A DNA stretch of 48,711 nucleotides from Rubrivivax sp. (GTDB lineage Bacteria; Pseudomonadota; Gammaproteobacteria; Burkholderiales; Burkholderiaceae_C). The DNA is taken from the NCBI GenBank assembly GCA_030680415.1, contig JAUXVE010000146.1:1-48711 (forward strand), read 5' to 3'. The number at the start of each line of letters is the position of its first letter. The stretch's first letter is position 1. Of this stretch, positions 22,913-31,939 are shown piece by piece. The notes below the pieces were generated by a model. The model worked only from the letters and a program-made list of their open reading frames with translations, was not told the DNA's origin and did not search any database. Made by a program: the position numbers and the translations under genes.

Positions 22913-25258
22913 TCACAGCACCTTCGCCTGCCGTGGTGCAAAGGCTGCCGACAGCACCAGGGCGAGCAGGGCTCCCGGCGCGACGACGCGGCCGATGGCC
23001 GCCAGCGCCGGGATCTGCGACATCGCGATGAGGCCGAAGGACAGCACGGTGGTGAGGTTGGCGAGCAGCAGAGAGGCCAGCGTGTCGCTGTCGGCGCGGC
23101 CGTCGCGCTGCAGCATGTTGAAGAACAGCGCGTAGTTGGACCCCACCGCCACCACCAGCAGCAGCCCCACCAGGTGCAGGATGCCCAGGTGCACCTCCAG
23201 CAGCGCCAGCGTGCCCATGGTCAGCAGGACCGCCAGCACCAGCGGCTGGCACACCGCCAGCAGCCGCCGCCACGAGCGCAGCGCCAGCGCCATCAGCAGC
23301 ACCACGCCGGCGGCGCCCAGCAGGGCCTGCACCTGGGCCTCGCGCAGGTAGCGCTCGTACAGGTGGGTCAGCGCCGGGCCGATTTCCAGCAGCTGCGTGC
23401 CGGGCAGGCCTTGCAGTGCCTGCGCCACGGCGGCACTGTCGATGCCGCCGCCGGCCGTCGGCTGCAGCGGCAGCAGCGCCACCCAGGTGCCGTCGGCGCG
23501 CCGCAGCATCAAGGCGTCGACGATCGAGGCCTGCGAGGTGCCGCGCAGTGAGGCGTGGGTGATCGGCGCCTGTTGCCGCGCCCGTTGGACGTCTGCGATG
23601 AAAGGTTCCAGGCGTCCGGCCTTCAGCGGCCCGTCGCGCGTGGCCTCGGCCAGCGCGGCGCGCAGGGCTGCGGCGTCGGGCAGGTGCGACAGCCGCTCGC
23701 GCTGCATGGCCCCGCTGGGCAGCCAGCGCGTGACGCTGTCCCAGCCGCCGATGACGCCGCTGTCCAGCAGCGGCTCCAGCCGCGCGCCGGCCGCTTCGGC
23801 CAAGCGCAAGGTGCTTTCTATGTCGGCGGCCTGCACGACGACCAGCGAGCGCGCGTCGCCGGCGCTGAGGTCGGCACGCAGGCTGGCGTCCAGCGCCAGC
23901 GCTTCGCTGGAGATCGGGCTCAGCGAGCTGAGCTCGGCACGCCAGAGGTCGCCGCGCGCGGCCAGCAGGCCGGCTGCCGCCACGCCCAGCACCACCAGCG
24001 GCCAGCGCAGCCGTGGCAGCCAGGTCACCGCGGCCTGGCCCAGGCGGCCGAGCTGGCGCCGCAGGCCCTGGCCGCGGGCGCCTTCGGGCATCAGCACCGG
24101 CATCACGAAGCGCGTGGCCAGCGCCGCGCCCAGCAACCCGGCCACCGTGAACACGCCCAGCTGCGCCAGCCCGGGAAAGCCCGAGAAGACCAGCGCGCCG
24201 AAGCCGCACATCGACGTCAGCAGCCCCAGCCGCACCGTCGGCCAGCCACTCCTGAGCCATTGCCGCCAGCCGCCCTGGCGCGACTGGATCAGGAAGTAGA
24301 TCGCGTAGTCCACCGCCTCGCCGATGAGCGTGGCGCCGAAGCCCAGCGTGATGCCGTGCACGCCGCCGAAGCCCAGGCTCACAGCCGTGATGCCGGCCAG
24401 CACGCCGGTGAGCACCGGCAACAGCGCCGCGCCCAGTGCAGGCAGCGAGGCGAAGGCGGCCAGCAGCAGCGTGCTCAACAGCAGCGTGCCGGCGGTGGCC
24501 AGCCAGCGCACCTCGCTTTCGATCTGCGCGCGGCTGTCGACCGCAAACACTGGCGCGCCACTGACCTTCAATTCCAGCCCTTGCGGCGCGACCTGCGCGA
24601 AGGCCTCGCGCACCTGCGTGATGGCCGCCGCCAGCGCGTCGAGGTCGGAACCCGCGGCGCGTGTGATGGCCACGAGCAGCGCCCGTTCACCCTGGCGTGA
24701 CGCCCACACCCCTTCGTCGCTGCGCGGCGCGCTGCTCGGGATCAGGCTTTCGGCGATGCGCTGGGTCTCGCCCGTGGGGTCGCGTTCGAGCAGCGGCTTG
24801 AGGGCGTTGCCGGCCGGCGTGCCGAGCAGGCTCAGCGTCTCCTCGATGCCGTCGCGCAGCCCGGCGGCGGTGAAACGCTGGGCGTCGATGGCCGGGCTCA
24901 ACTGGTAGCGGTGTTCGACCAGCCATTCACCGATGTCCTGCCAGTCGCTGCGTTCGCCGTTGTTCACCTGCTCGAACAGGCCGCCGGCGCGCATCTTCGC
25001 CGCCAGCGCACGCGACGCGTCGGCGCGGGCCTTGGTCTCGCCACCGTCGATGCCGATGAGCAGCGTGCGCGCCGGCACGCCGCTGCCGAGCTGTTCGATC
25101 AGCACACGCTGCTGGGCGTCGGGGTTGGCGGGCAGGAAGGCCGAGAGGTCGGCGGTGAAGGTCGTGCGCGAGATCTGCCAGCCGGCGGCCGCCACCAGCG
25201 CCAGCCAGCACAACAGCACCGCGAGTCGGCGGCGCAGGGGCAGGGCCACCGGCGTCAT
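22913..25258 (-). CDS. MMPL/RND-family exporter of the pigment cluster
   Basis: The 781-residue membrane protein has the MMPL/RND layout: one N-terminal helix (about 10-28), a large periplasmic loop (LPANPDAQQRVLIEQLGSG), a five-helix block (about 255-380, with LGFGATLIGEAVDYAIYFLI), another periplasmic loop, and a final five-helix block (VGLLLVVAVGSNYALFF). The Asp/Tyr pair in the central helix and GSNYALFF in the last block are the usual proton-relay positions. Aryl-polyene clusters encode such an exporter beside a LolA-like protein. It probably moves the finished lipid-linked polyene out of the inner membrane. It shares four bases with the LolA-like gene upstream. Confidence 0.9.
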   Translation of the reverse strand: MTPVALPLRRRLAVLLCWLALVAAAGWQISRTTFTADLSAFLPANPDAQQRVLIEQLGSGVPARTLLIGIDGGETKARADASRALAAKMRAGGLFEQVNNGERSDWQDIGEWLVEHRYQLSPAIDAQRFTAAGLRDGIEETLSLLGTPAGNALKPLLERDPTGETQRIAESLIPSSAPRSDEGVWASRQGERALLVAITRAAGSDLDALAAAITQVREAFAQVAPQGLELKVSGAPVFAVDSRAQIESEVRWLATAGTLLLSTLLLAAFASLPALGAALLPVLTGVLAGITAVSLGFGGVHGITLGFGATLIGEAVDYAIYFLIQSRQGGWRQWLRSGWPTVRLGLLTSMCGFGALVFSGFPGLAQLGVFTVAGLLGAALATRFVMPVLMPEGARGQGLRRQLGRLGQAAVTWLPRLRWPLVVLGVAAAGLLAARGDLWRAELSSLSPISSEALALDASLRADLSAGDARSLVVVQAADIESTLRLAEAAGARLEPLLDSGVIGGWDSVTRWLPSGAMQRERLSHLPDAAALRAALAEATRDGPLKAGRLEPFIADVQRARQQAPITHASLRGTSQASIVDALMLRRADGTWVALLPLQPTAGGGIDSAAVAQALQGLPGTQLLEIGPALTHLYERYLREAQVQALLGAAGVVLLMALALRSWRRLLAVCQPLVLAVLLTMGTLALLEVHLGILHLVGLLLVVAVGSNYALFFNMLQRDGRADSDTLASLLLANLTTVLSFGLIAMSQIPALAAIGRVVAPGALLALVLSAAFAPRQAKVL

Positions 25259-25839
25259 CGGGGCGCCGACGCCGTGGCGGGCAAGGCTTCGAGCGTCATC
25301 AGCGAGCGGTCACCGCCCGCCAGCCACAGCTCCAGCGTGCGCAACTCGCCGCGCTGGCCGACGATCTGCAGTTCGCGCACCTGCGCGGCCAGGCGCGCGT
25401 CGCGCGGCACCAGCGTCATCACCCACTGCGCGGCGCCGCCTTCGACGCGCACCTTGAAGTGCTTGCGCAGTGTCGTCGCGTTGCCGGTGAGCGTGCCGCG
25501 CACGGCTTCGATGAGCGCGGTGAGCTCGGGCACGGCGTCCAGGGCCATCTGCCGCGTGCGGCCGCTGCGGCGGATCGACACCGTGTTGCCTTCGACCACC
25601 ATCGACTCCGCGCGCGGCTCCAGCGTGTGGCGCGCGAAGCGGTCGGGCGCGCTGAAGCTGAGCGTGCCGCTGGCGCGCAGGGGGCTGTCGAAGCCGGAGA
25701 CGATGCGTTCTTCGGTGAAGCGCGTTTCGGCGCTCTTGCGCTGGGCCAGCAGGGCGGCCAGCGCGTCGAGGTCGAAAGCCAGCGCCGGCAGCGACACCGC
25801 TGCCAGCCCGGCCAGCCACAGACGCAGTGCCAGCCTCAC
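25255..25839 (-). CDS. LolA-like outer-membrane lipoprotein carrier homolog
   Basis: The 194-residue exported protein has a short signal peptide ending PALAFD. It then has a LolA-type fold: QRKSAETRFTEERIVSGFDS, LRASGTLSFSAPDRFARHT, and alternating strands with VRELQIVGQRG. LolA proteins ferry lipids across the periplasm; the version in aryl-polyene clusters is thought to carry the polyene lipid from the MMPL exporter. The start is taken as GTG 25839, after the acyltransferase stop at 25871, because the hydrophobic signal begins right there. The 3' end overlaps the exporter start by four bases. Confidence 0.85.
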   Translation of the reverse strand: MRLALRLWLAGLAAVSLPALAFDLDALAALLAQRKSAETRFTEERIVSGFDSPLRASGTLSFSAPDRFARHTLEPRAESMVVEGNTVSIRRSGRTRQMALDAVPELTALIEAVRGTLTGNATTLRKHFKVRVEGGAAQWVMTLVPRDARLAAQVRELQIVGQRGELRTLELWLAGGDRSLMTLEALPATASAPR

Positions 25840-25870
25840 GCCTGCCGTGCAGCGGCACCTTGCAGGCGGC

Positions 25871-26845
25871 TCAGTGCGGCAGGTCTTCACGCCAGAAGTC
25901 ATAGAAGTTGAACCAGTTGTAGGGGGCCTCGCGGCACAGGCGTTCCAGGCGCGCCACGTAGTCGCGCAGCGTAGCCTGGATGAGGCGCTCTCGCGCGGCG
26001 GGGTCGGTGGGCGGCGCGGTGAAGTCGGCCATGGTTTCAAAGCGCACGTCGTAGCGCCTGCCGCCCTGGTACAGGCCGACCATGAAGATGACGCGCCGGC
26101 GCAGCAGCATGGCCAGGCGCAGCGGGCCGTCCGAGAAGGGCGCGGGCCGGCCCAGGAAAGGGATCTCGATGCTGCCCGAGCGCGCCGACTCGGCGCCGAG
26201 AACGCGGTCGCCCAGCAGGCCGACCAGCTTGCCGTCGTCCAAGGCGTCGCGGATGGCCAGCGTGGCGCCGGGCCTGCCGATGCCGATGACGGCGAGTTTG
26301 AAATCGGGGGCCACGGCCTGCAGAACGTCGTGGATCTTGCGTGCGTTGTCAGGGTACATGACCATGACCACGTGCATGCCGGGGAAGCTCTTGCCGGCCG
26401 CATGCAGCGACTCGAAGCTGCCCAGGTGCGCGCCCAGCAGGAAGCCGCCGCGCCCCAGGGCGAGGGTCTCGTCGCAGCCGGCGTCGCCGCGGATCTGCAG
26501 CTCGAAGTCCTGCATCTGGCCGCGCACGAAGTACACGCGGTCGAGCACGGTGGAGGCGAAGGTGTGGATGTGGCGGTAGAGGTCGCGCCAGCTGGCCGGC
26601 CGGCCCAGCGCGCGCGCCAGGTAGCGCGCCGAGTGGCGCCGCGGCGCGGCCGCGAACAGCAGGTAATACAGCGCGATCGGGTGCAGCAGCAGCCGTGCCA
26701 CCGGGCGGCCCAGCGTGACGGCGATCCAGGCCATCAGGCGCAGCGCCAGCAGGCTGCCCTGCTCGCGCCGCGTCGCCCAGGCTGCGGCGGCGACGGGTGC
26801 GGGCGTGCCACCGGGCGGCGGCTCGGGCGGAGCGGTGGCCGTCAT
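25871..26845 (-). CDS. LpxL/HtrB-type acyltransferase of the pigment cluster
   Basis: The 324-residue protein belongs to the lipid-A late-acyltransferase (lauroyl/myristoyl) superfamily. It has an N-terminal membrane segment, the H(X)4E catalytic motif in LGAHLGSFESLHAAG, LLGDRVLGAESARSG, and a C-terminal pattern ending YNWFNFYDFW. Homologs occur in aryl-polyene loci, where they probably acylate the lipid carrier with the polyene or a second fatty acid. ATG 26845 overlaps the stop of the ligase-dehydratase gene by four bases. Together with the PlsC-type enzyme at 8381 the locus has two acyltransferases of different families. Confidence 0.88.
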   Translation of the reverse strand: MTATAPPEPPPGGTPAPVAAAAWATRREQGSLLALRLMAWIAVTLGRPVARLLLHPIALYYLLFAAAPRRHSARYLARALGRPASWRDLYRHIHTFASTVLDRVYFVRGQMQDFELQIRGDAGCDETLALGRGGFLLGAHLGSFESLHAAGKSFPGMHVVMVMYPDNARKIHDVLQAVAPDFKLAVIGIGRPGATLAIRDALDDGKLVGLLGDRVLGAESARSGSIEIPFLGRPAPFSDGPLRLAMLLRRRVIFMVGLYQGGRRYDVRFETMADFTAPPTDPAARERLIQATLRDYVARLERLCREAPYNWFNFYDFWREDLPH

Positions 26846-28578
26846 GTCGCACCAGCGGCCGAAAGCTGCCCGCGGGCCACGGTCGCATCGCCCACGCGCA
26901 CCTCGAAGGCCACCCCCGCACCGTGCTCGCGCAAGTCCACGAGCAGCCGCGCACCCGGGCCCACAGGGGCCAGGAACTTGGCGTTGTCGATGCGCGGCCG
27001 GTAACCCAGGCGCTCGCGCAGCGCCGGCCGCTGCTCGAGGGCCTGCATGACCAGCGACAGCAGCACCACGCCCGGCAACACCGGCCGCGCGGGGAAGTGG
27101 CCGGCAAAGACCGGGTGGTCGGCCGCGATCTCGAAGCTGGCAGCCCCGGCTGCAGCGGACCCGGCCACGGGCCTGGCCACGCCCGCGGCCGAGCGGTCGG
27201 CCACCGGCTCGGCCTGCGCCAGCACCTGCAGCGCAAAACGCCGCAGCGCCGCGGCGGTGAGCTTGCCCGTGGCCTCGCGCGGCAGCGCCTGCACGTGAAC
27301 GACACGGCGCGGCACGAAGGCCGGATCGAGTTGCGCGCGCAGCGCTGCGATGACCTGGCGCGCAGCCAGCCGCGGCGCCACCACGAAGGCCACCGGCCGC
27401 ACGACGCCTTCGGCCACCTCGTCGGGCAGCCAGAAGGCGCCGTCTTCGACGCCTTCGATGCGGTTGAGGTGGAAGTCCAGGTGCGACAGCGAGCTGCGCT
27501 TGCCTGCCACGTGGATGAGGTCGTTGGCGCGCCCGATCAGGCGGAAGTGGCGCGCGTCGTGCAGTTCCAGCACGTCGGCCAGCGGCGTCTGCGCGACGAC
27601 ATGGCCGCCGGCGACGACCCAGCGTTCCGTGTCCGCTGCGCTGCCGGCCTGGTGGCTGATGCGCAGCTCGCCCAGGGTGGTCCAGGTCTCGCCGGCGGTG
27701 GTGCGGCGGCTGGCCACCTGGCCGGCTTCGGTGCAGCCGTAGATTTCGACCAGCGGGCCACCGAAAGCCGCTTCGGCCTGGGCGGCGAGCTGCGGCGATA
27801 GCGGCGCGGTGGCCGACAGCACCAGGTCGACGAGCGGCAGCGCCACACCGGCCAGCAGCAGCGTCTTCAGGTGGAAGGGTGTCGTCACCAGCGCCCGCGG
27901 CCGCGGCAGCCGCGCCAGGGCGTCGGCGATGTCGGCCGGGTAGAAGGGCCGCCCGGCGTCGAAGGCGCCGCCGCCGAGCAGCGCCAGCATGACCGTCGAC
28001 TCGAAACCGTAGCTGTGCTGCGCCGGCACCGTGGCCACGACGTTCAGGCCGGCGATCGACGGCCGCCCCATCAGCGCGGCCAGGCGTTCGGCCTCGGCGC
28101 CGATGTTGGCCACCAGCGGGCCCCAGCGCTTGGCGTGCGGCTGCGGCGCGCCGGTGGAGCCCGAGGTCAGCAGGCACACCGCGTCCAGCGCCGGCGGCAG
28201 CAGCGGTACTTCGTGCGCCGGCGCCAGGCCCAGCGGCCGTTCGATCCGCAGCACGGCCAGCGTGCCGGCGTCCAGGGCCGGGTCGTCGCTCATCACGTAG
28301 GGTGCAGCGCCGCCGGGCGGCACCTGGCGCAGGGTCTCGGGCAGCGCGTTGGGCGGCATCAGGCTGGTCTGGCCGCGCAGCAGCGCCGCCGCCAGACCGA
28401 GCGCGAAGTGATAGCGGTCCCGGCACAGGTTGAGCGGCCGGCCGCTGGCCGGCAGGCGCTCGGCCAGCGCCTGCGCCTCGGCGATGAACTGCCCGGCGCT
28501 GATGGCCACGCCACTGCGCCAGGCCACCGGCGTGGCCAGGTCGGTGGCAGCCAGCAGGGGCAGGCTGCACGAGGTCAC
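26842..28578 (-). CDS. Fused acyl-CoA/ACP ligase (AMP-forming) and ApeI-like dehydratase
   Basis: The 578-residue protein joins two activities. Residues 1 to about 440 form an AMP-dependent synthetase: P-loop LLTSGSTGAPQPHAKRW, IYGCTEAGQVASR, the hinge region FRLIGRANDLIHVAGKRSSL and a terminal Lys in ALPREATGKL. After a Ala-rich linker (about 450-480) a hotdog dehydratase follows with DHPVFAGHFPARPVLPGVVLL. The ligase would activate an aryl acid starter and load it on ACP; the second domain is a 3-hydroxyacyl-ACP dehydratase. In E. coli-type clusters these are separate genes (ApeH, ApeI). GTG 28578 overlaps the previous stop (GTGA) and the end overlaps the acyltransferase start (ATGA). Confidence 0.88.
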   Translation of the reverse strand: MTSCSLPLLAATDLATPVAWRSGVAISAGQFIAEAQALAERLPASGRPLNLCRDRYHFALGLAAALLRGQTSLMPPNALPETLRQVPPGGAAPYVMSDDPALDAGTLAVLRIERPLGLAPAHEVPLLPPALDAVCLLTSGSTGAPQPHAKRWGPLVANIGAEAERLAALMGRPSIAGLNVVATVPAQHSYGFESTVMLALLGGGAFDAGRPFYPADIADALARLPRPRALVTTPFHLKTLLLAGVALPLVDLVLSATAPLSPQLAAQAEAAFGGPLVEIYGCTEAGQVASRRTTAGETWTTLGELRISHQAGSAADTERWVVAGGHVVAQTPLADVLELHDARHFRLIGRANDLIHVAGKRSSLSHLDFHLNRIEGVEDGAFWLPDEVAEGVVRPVAFVVAPRLAARQVIAALRAQLDPAFVPRRVVHVQALPREATGKLTAAALRRFALQVLAQAEPVADRSAAGVARPVAGSAAAGAASFEIAADHPVFAGHFPARPVLPGVVLLSLVMQALEQRPALRERLGYRPRIDNAKFLAPVGPGARLLVDLREHGAGVAFEVRVGDATVARGQLSAAGAT

Positions 28579-29213
28579 GGTGGCGAGCCCTCGTCGGCGG
28601 CACCGCGATAGGCTGCAACGACCCTGCGCAAGCTGACGCGTTCGAAATCGGGGTGGCGCCAGTAGCGCAGCACGTACTCGCCGACGAAGAACGCCAGCGC
28701 TGCCAGCGGCGTGAATACATTGCAGAACAGCGACCACCAGGGCCAGGGCGCCAGCATGTAGACTGCCAGCGACACCACGACCATGCCCAGGAAGTACAGC
28801 ACCCACCACAGGGTCAGGCGCCTGGTGTAGGCGCGCATCGCGGCCGAAAAACGGTGGTGCAGGCGTTCGGCCAGCATCTCGATCAGCGCCTTGCCGCCCG
28901 GCCGCAGCGTGAGCCCGAAGCTCCACGCCAGCGCCAGGTGGATGCCGGCGTGCTGCAGCACGTACATGCGGTTGACGTCTTCCACGCCGCCGCGCCAGAC
29001 CACCCCGGCCAGCACCGCCACGCCCAGCGCGCAGGCGGCCAGCGTCAGCGGCTGGCGCTGGCGCCAGCCGGCGGCGGCCACCGCCAGCACGAGCGGGCCG
29101 AACAGCACGGCCACCGCCCAGGGCCGGTCGGCAGCGTTGACCATCAGCCAGTGCGACAGGCCCGCGTAGGCCGCCAGGGCCGCTGCGGCCAACGCGAGTC
29201 GCCAGGCGGGCAT
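28575..29213 (-). CDS. COG4648-like integral membrane protein of the pigment cluster
   Basis: The 212-residue protein has about five hydrophobic helices (LALAAAALAAYAGLSHWLM at the start, a pair in the middle, and LWWVLYFLGMVVVSLAVYM plus WPWWSLFCNVFTPLAALAFF). It ends in a charged tail (YWRHPDFERVSLRRVVAAY). The pattern matches a conserved uncharacterised membrane protein found next to the ACP and ligase genes in many aryl-polyene loci. ATG 29213 is 5 bp after the ACP stop. It may hold the biosynthetic complex at the membrane, but no function is proven. Confidence 0.78.
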   Translation of the reverse strand: MPAWRLALAAAALAAYAGLSHWLMVNAADRPWAVAVLFGPLVLAVAAAGWRQRQPLTLAACALGVAVLAGVVWRGGVEDVNRMYVLQHAGIHLALAWSFGLTLRPGGKALIEMLAERLHHRFSAAMRAYTRRLTLWWVLYFLGMVVVSLAVYMLAPWPWWSLFCNVFTPLAALAFFVGEYVLRYWRHPDFERVSLRRVVAAYRGAADEGSPP

Positions 29214-29218
29214 CGGGC

Positions 29219-29536
29219 CTACTGGGTGCGGTGCTGGGCGATGTGAGCCGCCAGACTGCGCAGGTTCTGGAAGATCTTCTGGTTGTTCTCGTCGTCCGAG
29301 CGCAGCTGGAAGCCGTAGCGGTGCGAGACCTCCAGCGCCACTTCCAGGATGTCGATCGAATCGAGCCCCAGGCCGTCGCCGAACAGCGGCGCCGTGGGGT
29401 CGATGTCGGCCGGCGCCATTTCCAGGTTCAGCGCCGTGACGAAGAGGCCGGCGAGTTCGGATTCGAGCGCCTGCGGGTCCGGCGCGGGCGCGGCGGCGGC
29501 ATCGGCGGTGACGGTGGCGGTAGGCGGCAAAGACAC
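29219..29536 (-). CDS. Acyl carrier protein of the pigment cluster
   Basis: The 105-residue protein has an Ala/Pro-rich N-terminal extension of about 25 residues and then a standard ACP four-helix domain. The phosphopantetheine Ser is in GLGLDSIDILEVALEVSHRYG. GTG 29536 was chosen because GAGGGAG lies 7 bases upstream; an in-frame ATG at 29581 has no such site. It is the first gene of the minus-strand pigment operon and would carry the starter and growing polyene. Aryl-polyene systems commonly have two ACPs (ApeE and ApeF); only this one is present in the window. Confidence 0.9.
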   Translation of the reverse strand: MSLPPTATVTADAAAAPAPDPQALESELAGLFVTALNLEMAPADIDPTAPLFGDGLGLDSIDILEVALEVSHRYGFQLRSDDENNQKIFQNLRSLAAHIAQHRTQ

Positions 29537-29587
29537 GGAGCACTCCCTCGAGGACAGCGGCGGCCGCAAGGCGCGGGCCAACCGGCA

Positions 29588-29593
29588 ATTGTA
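29588..29593 (-). promoter_or_regulatory. Possible -10 element of the pigment operon
   Basis: On the minus strand TACAAT lies about 50 bp upstream of the ACP start. The -35 region 17 bp further up is GC-rich and does not match TTGACA, so this is a weak candidate. No other promoter-like element is seen between the ACP and DUF1499 genes. Confidence 0.3.
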
Positions 29594-29724
29594 GGGTGCC
29601 GATCGCCGCCGACCCCGGCCGTCGGAGGCGCGCTACAGGCCCTTGGCGTCGCCGGTCATGGACGCTGGTCGTGCCGTGCCGCAGGCCTGCGCAAGCGACG
29701 AGTGCCGCCGAAGGCCCGCCTCGC

Positions 29725-30222
29725 TCAGCGGCCGTGCAACTGTGCGCGGATCGCCTCGACGCGTGCGCGGTTGACGCCGAAATCGCGCTTGCCCAGGCGC
29801 GACGCCGAACGCACCTGCACCACGCCGGCGGCGCGGTCGAACCAGAACTCGATGTCGTCGGTGTACTTCATGACCCGCGACGTGAACTGGGCGTAGAGGT
29901 AGTCGTCGCGGAGGGTCACGATGCGCGCGCCCGGCATGGCGGCGACGACGTCGCGCAGCCTGAGCATCGTTGCCGGGCCGTCGCCGACCAGTGCCAGCGG
30001 CTCGATGTGCGCGGCTTGCCGGCGTGGATGGCCCGGCCACAGCGCGGCCTGGCTGCCGACGCTGTTGTCGGTGTTCGAAGGCGGCTTGAGCTTGCCGTCG
30101 TGCACACCCATGTTGCCCGGCGGGCGGCCGCGCATCAGCCCCATCTGACCGGCCAGCACGACCAGCACGACCAGCAGGACAAGCGCCATGCTGCCGGCGA
30201 GCAGCCACTTCAGCACCGTCAT
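29725..30222 (-). CDS. DUF1499 family membrane-anchored protein
   Basis: The 165-residue protein has an N-terminal helix (about 4-25). It then has the DUF1499 domain: MGVHDGKLKPPSNTDNSVGS, HIEPLALVGDG, VVAAMPGARIVTLRDDYLYA and the late signature DIEFWFDRAAGVVQVRSASR with LGKRDFGVNRARVEAIR at the end. The family is widespread in bacteria and plant plastids, with no established function. It is divergent from the peptidase gene; the roughly 70 bp between them must carry both promoters. A stretch of 188 bp upstream of the ACP gene (29537-29724) holds no other gene. Confidence 0.88.
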   Translation of the reverse strand: MTVLKWLLAGSMALVLLVVLVVLAGQMGLMRGRPPGNMGVHDGKLKPPSNTDNSVGSQAALWPGHPRRQAAHIEPLALVGDGPATMLRLRDVVAAMPGARIVTLRDDYLYAQFTSRVMKYTDDIEFWFDRAAGVVQVRSASRLGKRDFGVNRARVEAIRAQLHGR

Positions 30223-30295
30223 CGAGGTCTCCGGGCCAGGATGGCCGCGTCCGATTGTGCAGTGCTGGCAACATGTGGGTCATGGGGACAACGAA

Positions 30296-31939
30296 GTGAC
30301 CGCGATCGAACAGCAACTGTGCAAGCGGCTGGCGTGTGCCGCCGTGGCGCTGTGCGCGGCGCTGACCTGTGCCGCCGCCGAGCTGCCGTACGCCGACGCG
30401 GTGGCGGCGCGTTTCGCCGCGCCCGCCGTGCGCTACGACACGCCGGGCCTGCAGCCCGGGCGCGACCGCTACACCAGCAACGACGAGTTGCGCGCGGCGC
30501 TGCGCGAGCTGGCGGCGCGGCCGCAGGGACCACGGCTGCTGGCCGCCGGCCGCTCGGCGGGCGGCGAGGCCATCGAGGCGCTGCACTACACGCGCGGCCC
30601 GGGACGCCCGGCGGTGCTGCTGGTGGGCCAGCAGCATGGCGACGAACCGGCGGGCAGCGAAGCCCTGCTCGCCGTGGCGCAGCTGCTGTCCGGCGGCGAG
30701 CTGGCGCCGCTGCTGGACCGCATCGACGTCATCGTGCTGCCGCGCGCCAACCCCGACGGTGCGACGCTCGCCGTGCGCCGCGGCCTGCACGGGCTGGACA
30801 TCAACCGCGACCACCTGCTGTTGCGCACGCCCGAGGCTCAGGCGCTGGCCTTGCTGGTGCGTGCCTTGCGTCCGCTGGTGGTGGTGGACGCGCACGAGCA
30901 CACCGTGATCGGCCGCACCCTGGAGAAGTTCAACGCCATCCAGCGCCACGACCTGCTGCTGCAGTACGCGACCGCGGCCAACCTGCCGGCCGAGCTGACG
31001 CGCGCCAGCGAGGCCTGGTTTCGCCAGCCGCTGCTGCAGGCGCTGGCGCACGAAGGGCTGACCTCGGAGTGGTACTACACCAACCCGACGACGCCGGGGG
31101 ACCTGCGGCTGTCGATGGGCGGCGTGCAGCCGGACACGGCACGCAACGTGCAAGGGCTGAAGAACACCGTCAGCATCCTGCTCGAGTCGCGCGGCATCGG
31201 CATCGGCCGCCTGCACCTGGAGCGCCGGGTGCACAGCCACGTCGTCGCGGTGCGCAGCATCCTGCACAGCGCCGCCGGGCACGCCGGTGACCTGCAGGCC
31301 CTGCGGCAGCAACTGGACGCCCAGGTGGCCGGCAGCGCCTGCCGCGGCGAGCTGGTGGTGCTGGCCGCGCAGACACCGACGCGGCGCGACGTGCTGATGC
31401 TCGATCCGGCCACCGGTGCCGACAAGTGGGTGGCGGTGCACTGGAATTCGTCGCTGGAGTTGCGGCCGCTGATCCAGCGCCCGCGGCCCTGCGGCTACTG
31501 GCTCGCCGCCGCGGCCGACGAGGCCGTGCAGCGCCTGCAGGCGCTGGGCGTGACGGTGCAGCGCCTGGCCGAGGCCACCGAGCTGCAGGCCGAGACCTGG
31601 CGTGAGATCTCGCGCCTCGAAGTGGCACGGCCCGACGTGCGTGGCGCCATCGACGACGGCCACGGCGTGCGCCTGGTGCTGGTGGCCACCGACGCGGTGG
31701 AGCTGCCGGTGCCGGCGGGCAGTTGGTGGGTGCCGCTGGACCAGCCGCTGGCAAACGTGGTGGCCGCCGCGCTGGAGCCGGATTCACCCAGCAGCTGGTA
31801 TGCGAACCGCCTGCTGCCGACGCTGGCGAGTGCGGCGCGGGTCATGGAGATGCCGGGGGCAGCACCAGCGCCCGCGGGCATCGCGCCGGCGCCGCTGGAG
31901 GACAAACCCGTTGCGCCGGGACACCAGCCGGCGCTATGA
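30296..31939 (+). CDS. Secreted M14-family zinc metallopeptidase
   Basis: The 547-residue exported protein has a signal peptide ending TCAAAELPYAD. The M14 zinc carboxypeptidase site is visible: HxxE in GQQHGDEPAGSEA, the substrate Arg in DINRDH, the third zinc ligand in VVVDAHEHTVIG, and a catalytic Glu candidate in ILLESRGIGIG. The C-terminal roughly 200 residues form a second domain of unknown type, ending in a Pro/Ala-rich tail. GTG 30296 was chosen because GGGGAC precedes it and the signal peptide starts just after; a GTG at 30275 is also in frame. It ends 6 bp inside the 3' end of hutF (convergent overlap). Confidence 0.85.
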   Translation: MTAIEQQLCKRLACAAVALCAALTCAAAELPYADAVAARFAAPAVRYDTPGLQPGRDRYTSNDELRAALRELAARPQGPRLLAAGRSAGGEAIEALHYTRGPGRPAVLLVGQQHGDEPAGSEALLAVAQLLSGGELAPLLDRIDVIVLPRANPDGATLAVRRGLHGLDINRDHLLLRTPEAQALALLVRALRPLVVVDAHEHTVIGRTLEKFNAIQRHDLLLQYATAANLPAELTRASEAWFRQPLLQALAHEGLTSEWYYTNPTTPGDLRLSMGGVQPDTARNVQGLKNTVSILLESRGIGIGRLHLERRVHSHVVAVRSILHSAAGHAGDLQALRQQLDAQVAGSACRGELVVLAAQTPTRRDVLMLDPATGADKWVAVHWNSSLELRPLIQRPRPCGYWLAAAADEAVQRLQALGVTVQRLAEATELQAETWREISRLEVARPDVRGAIDDGHGVRLVLVATDAVELPVPAGSWWVPLDQPLANVVAAALEPDSPSSWYANRLLPTLASAARVMEMPGAAPAPAGIAPAPLEDKPVAPGHQPAL

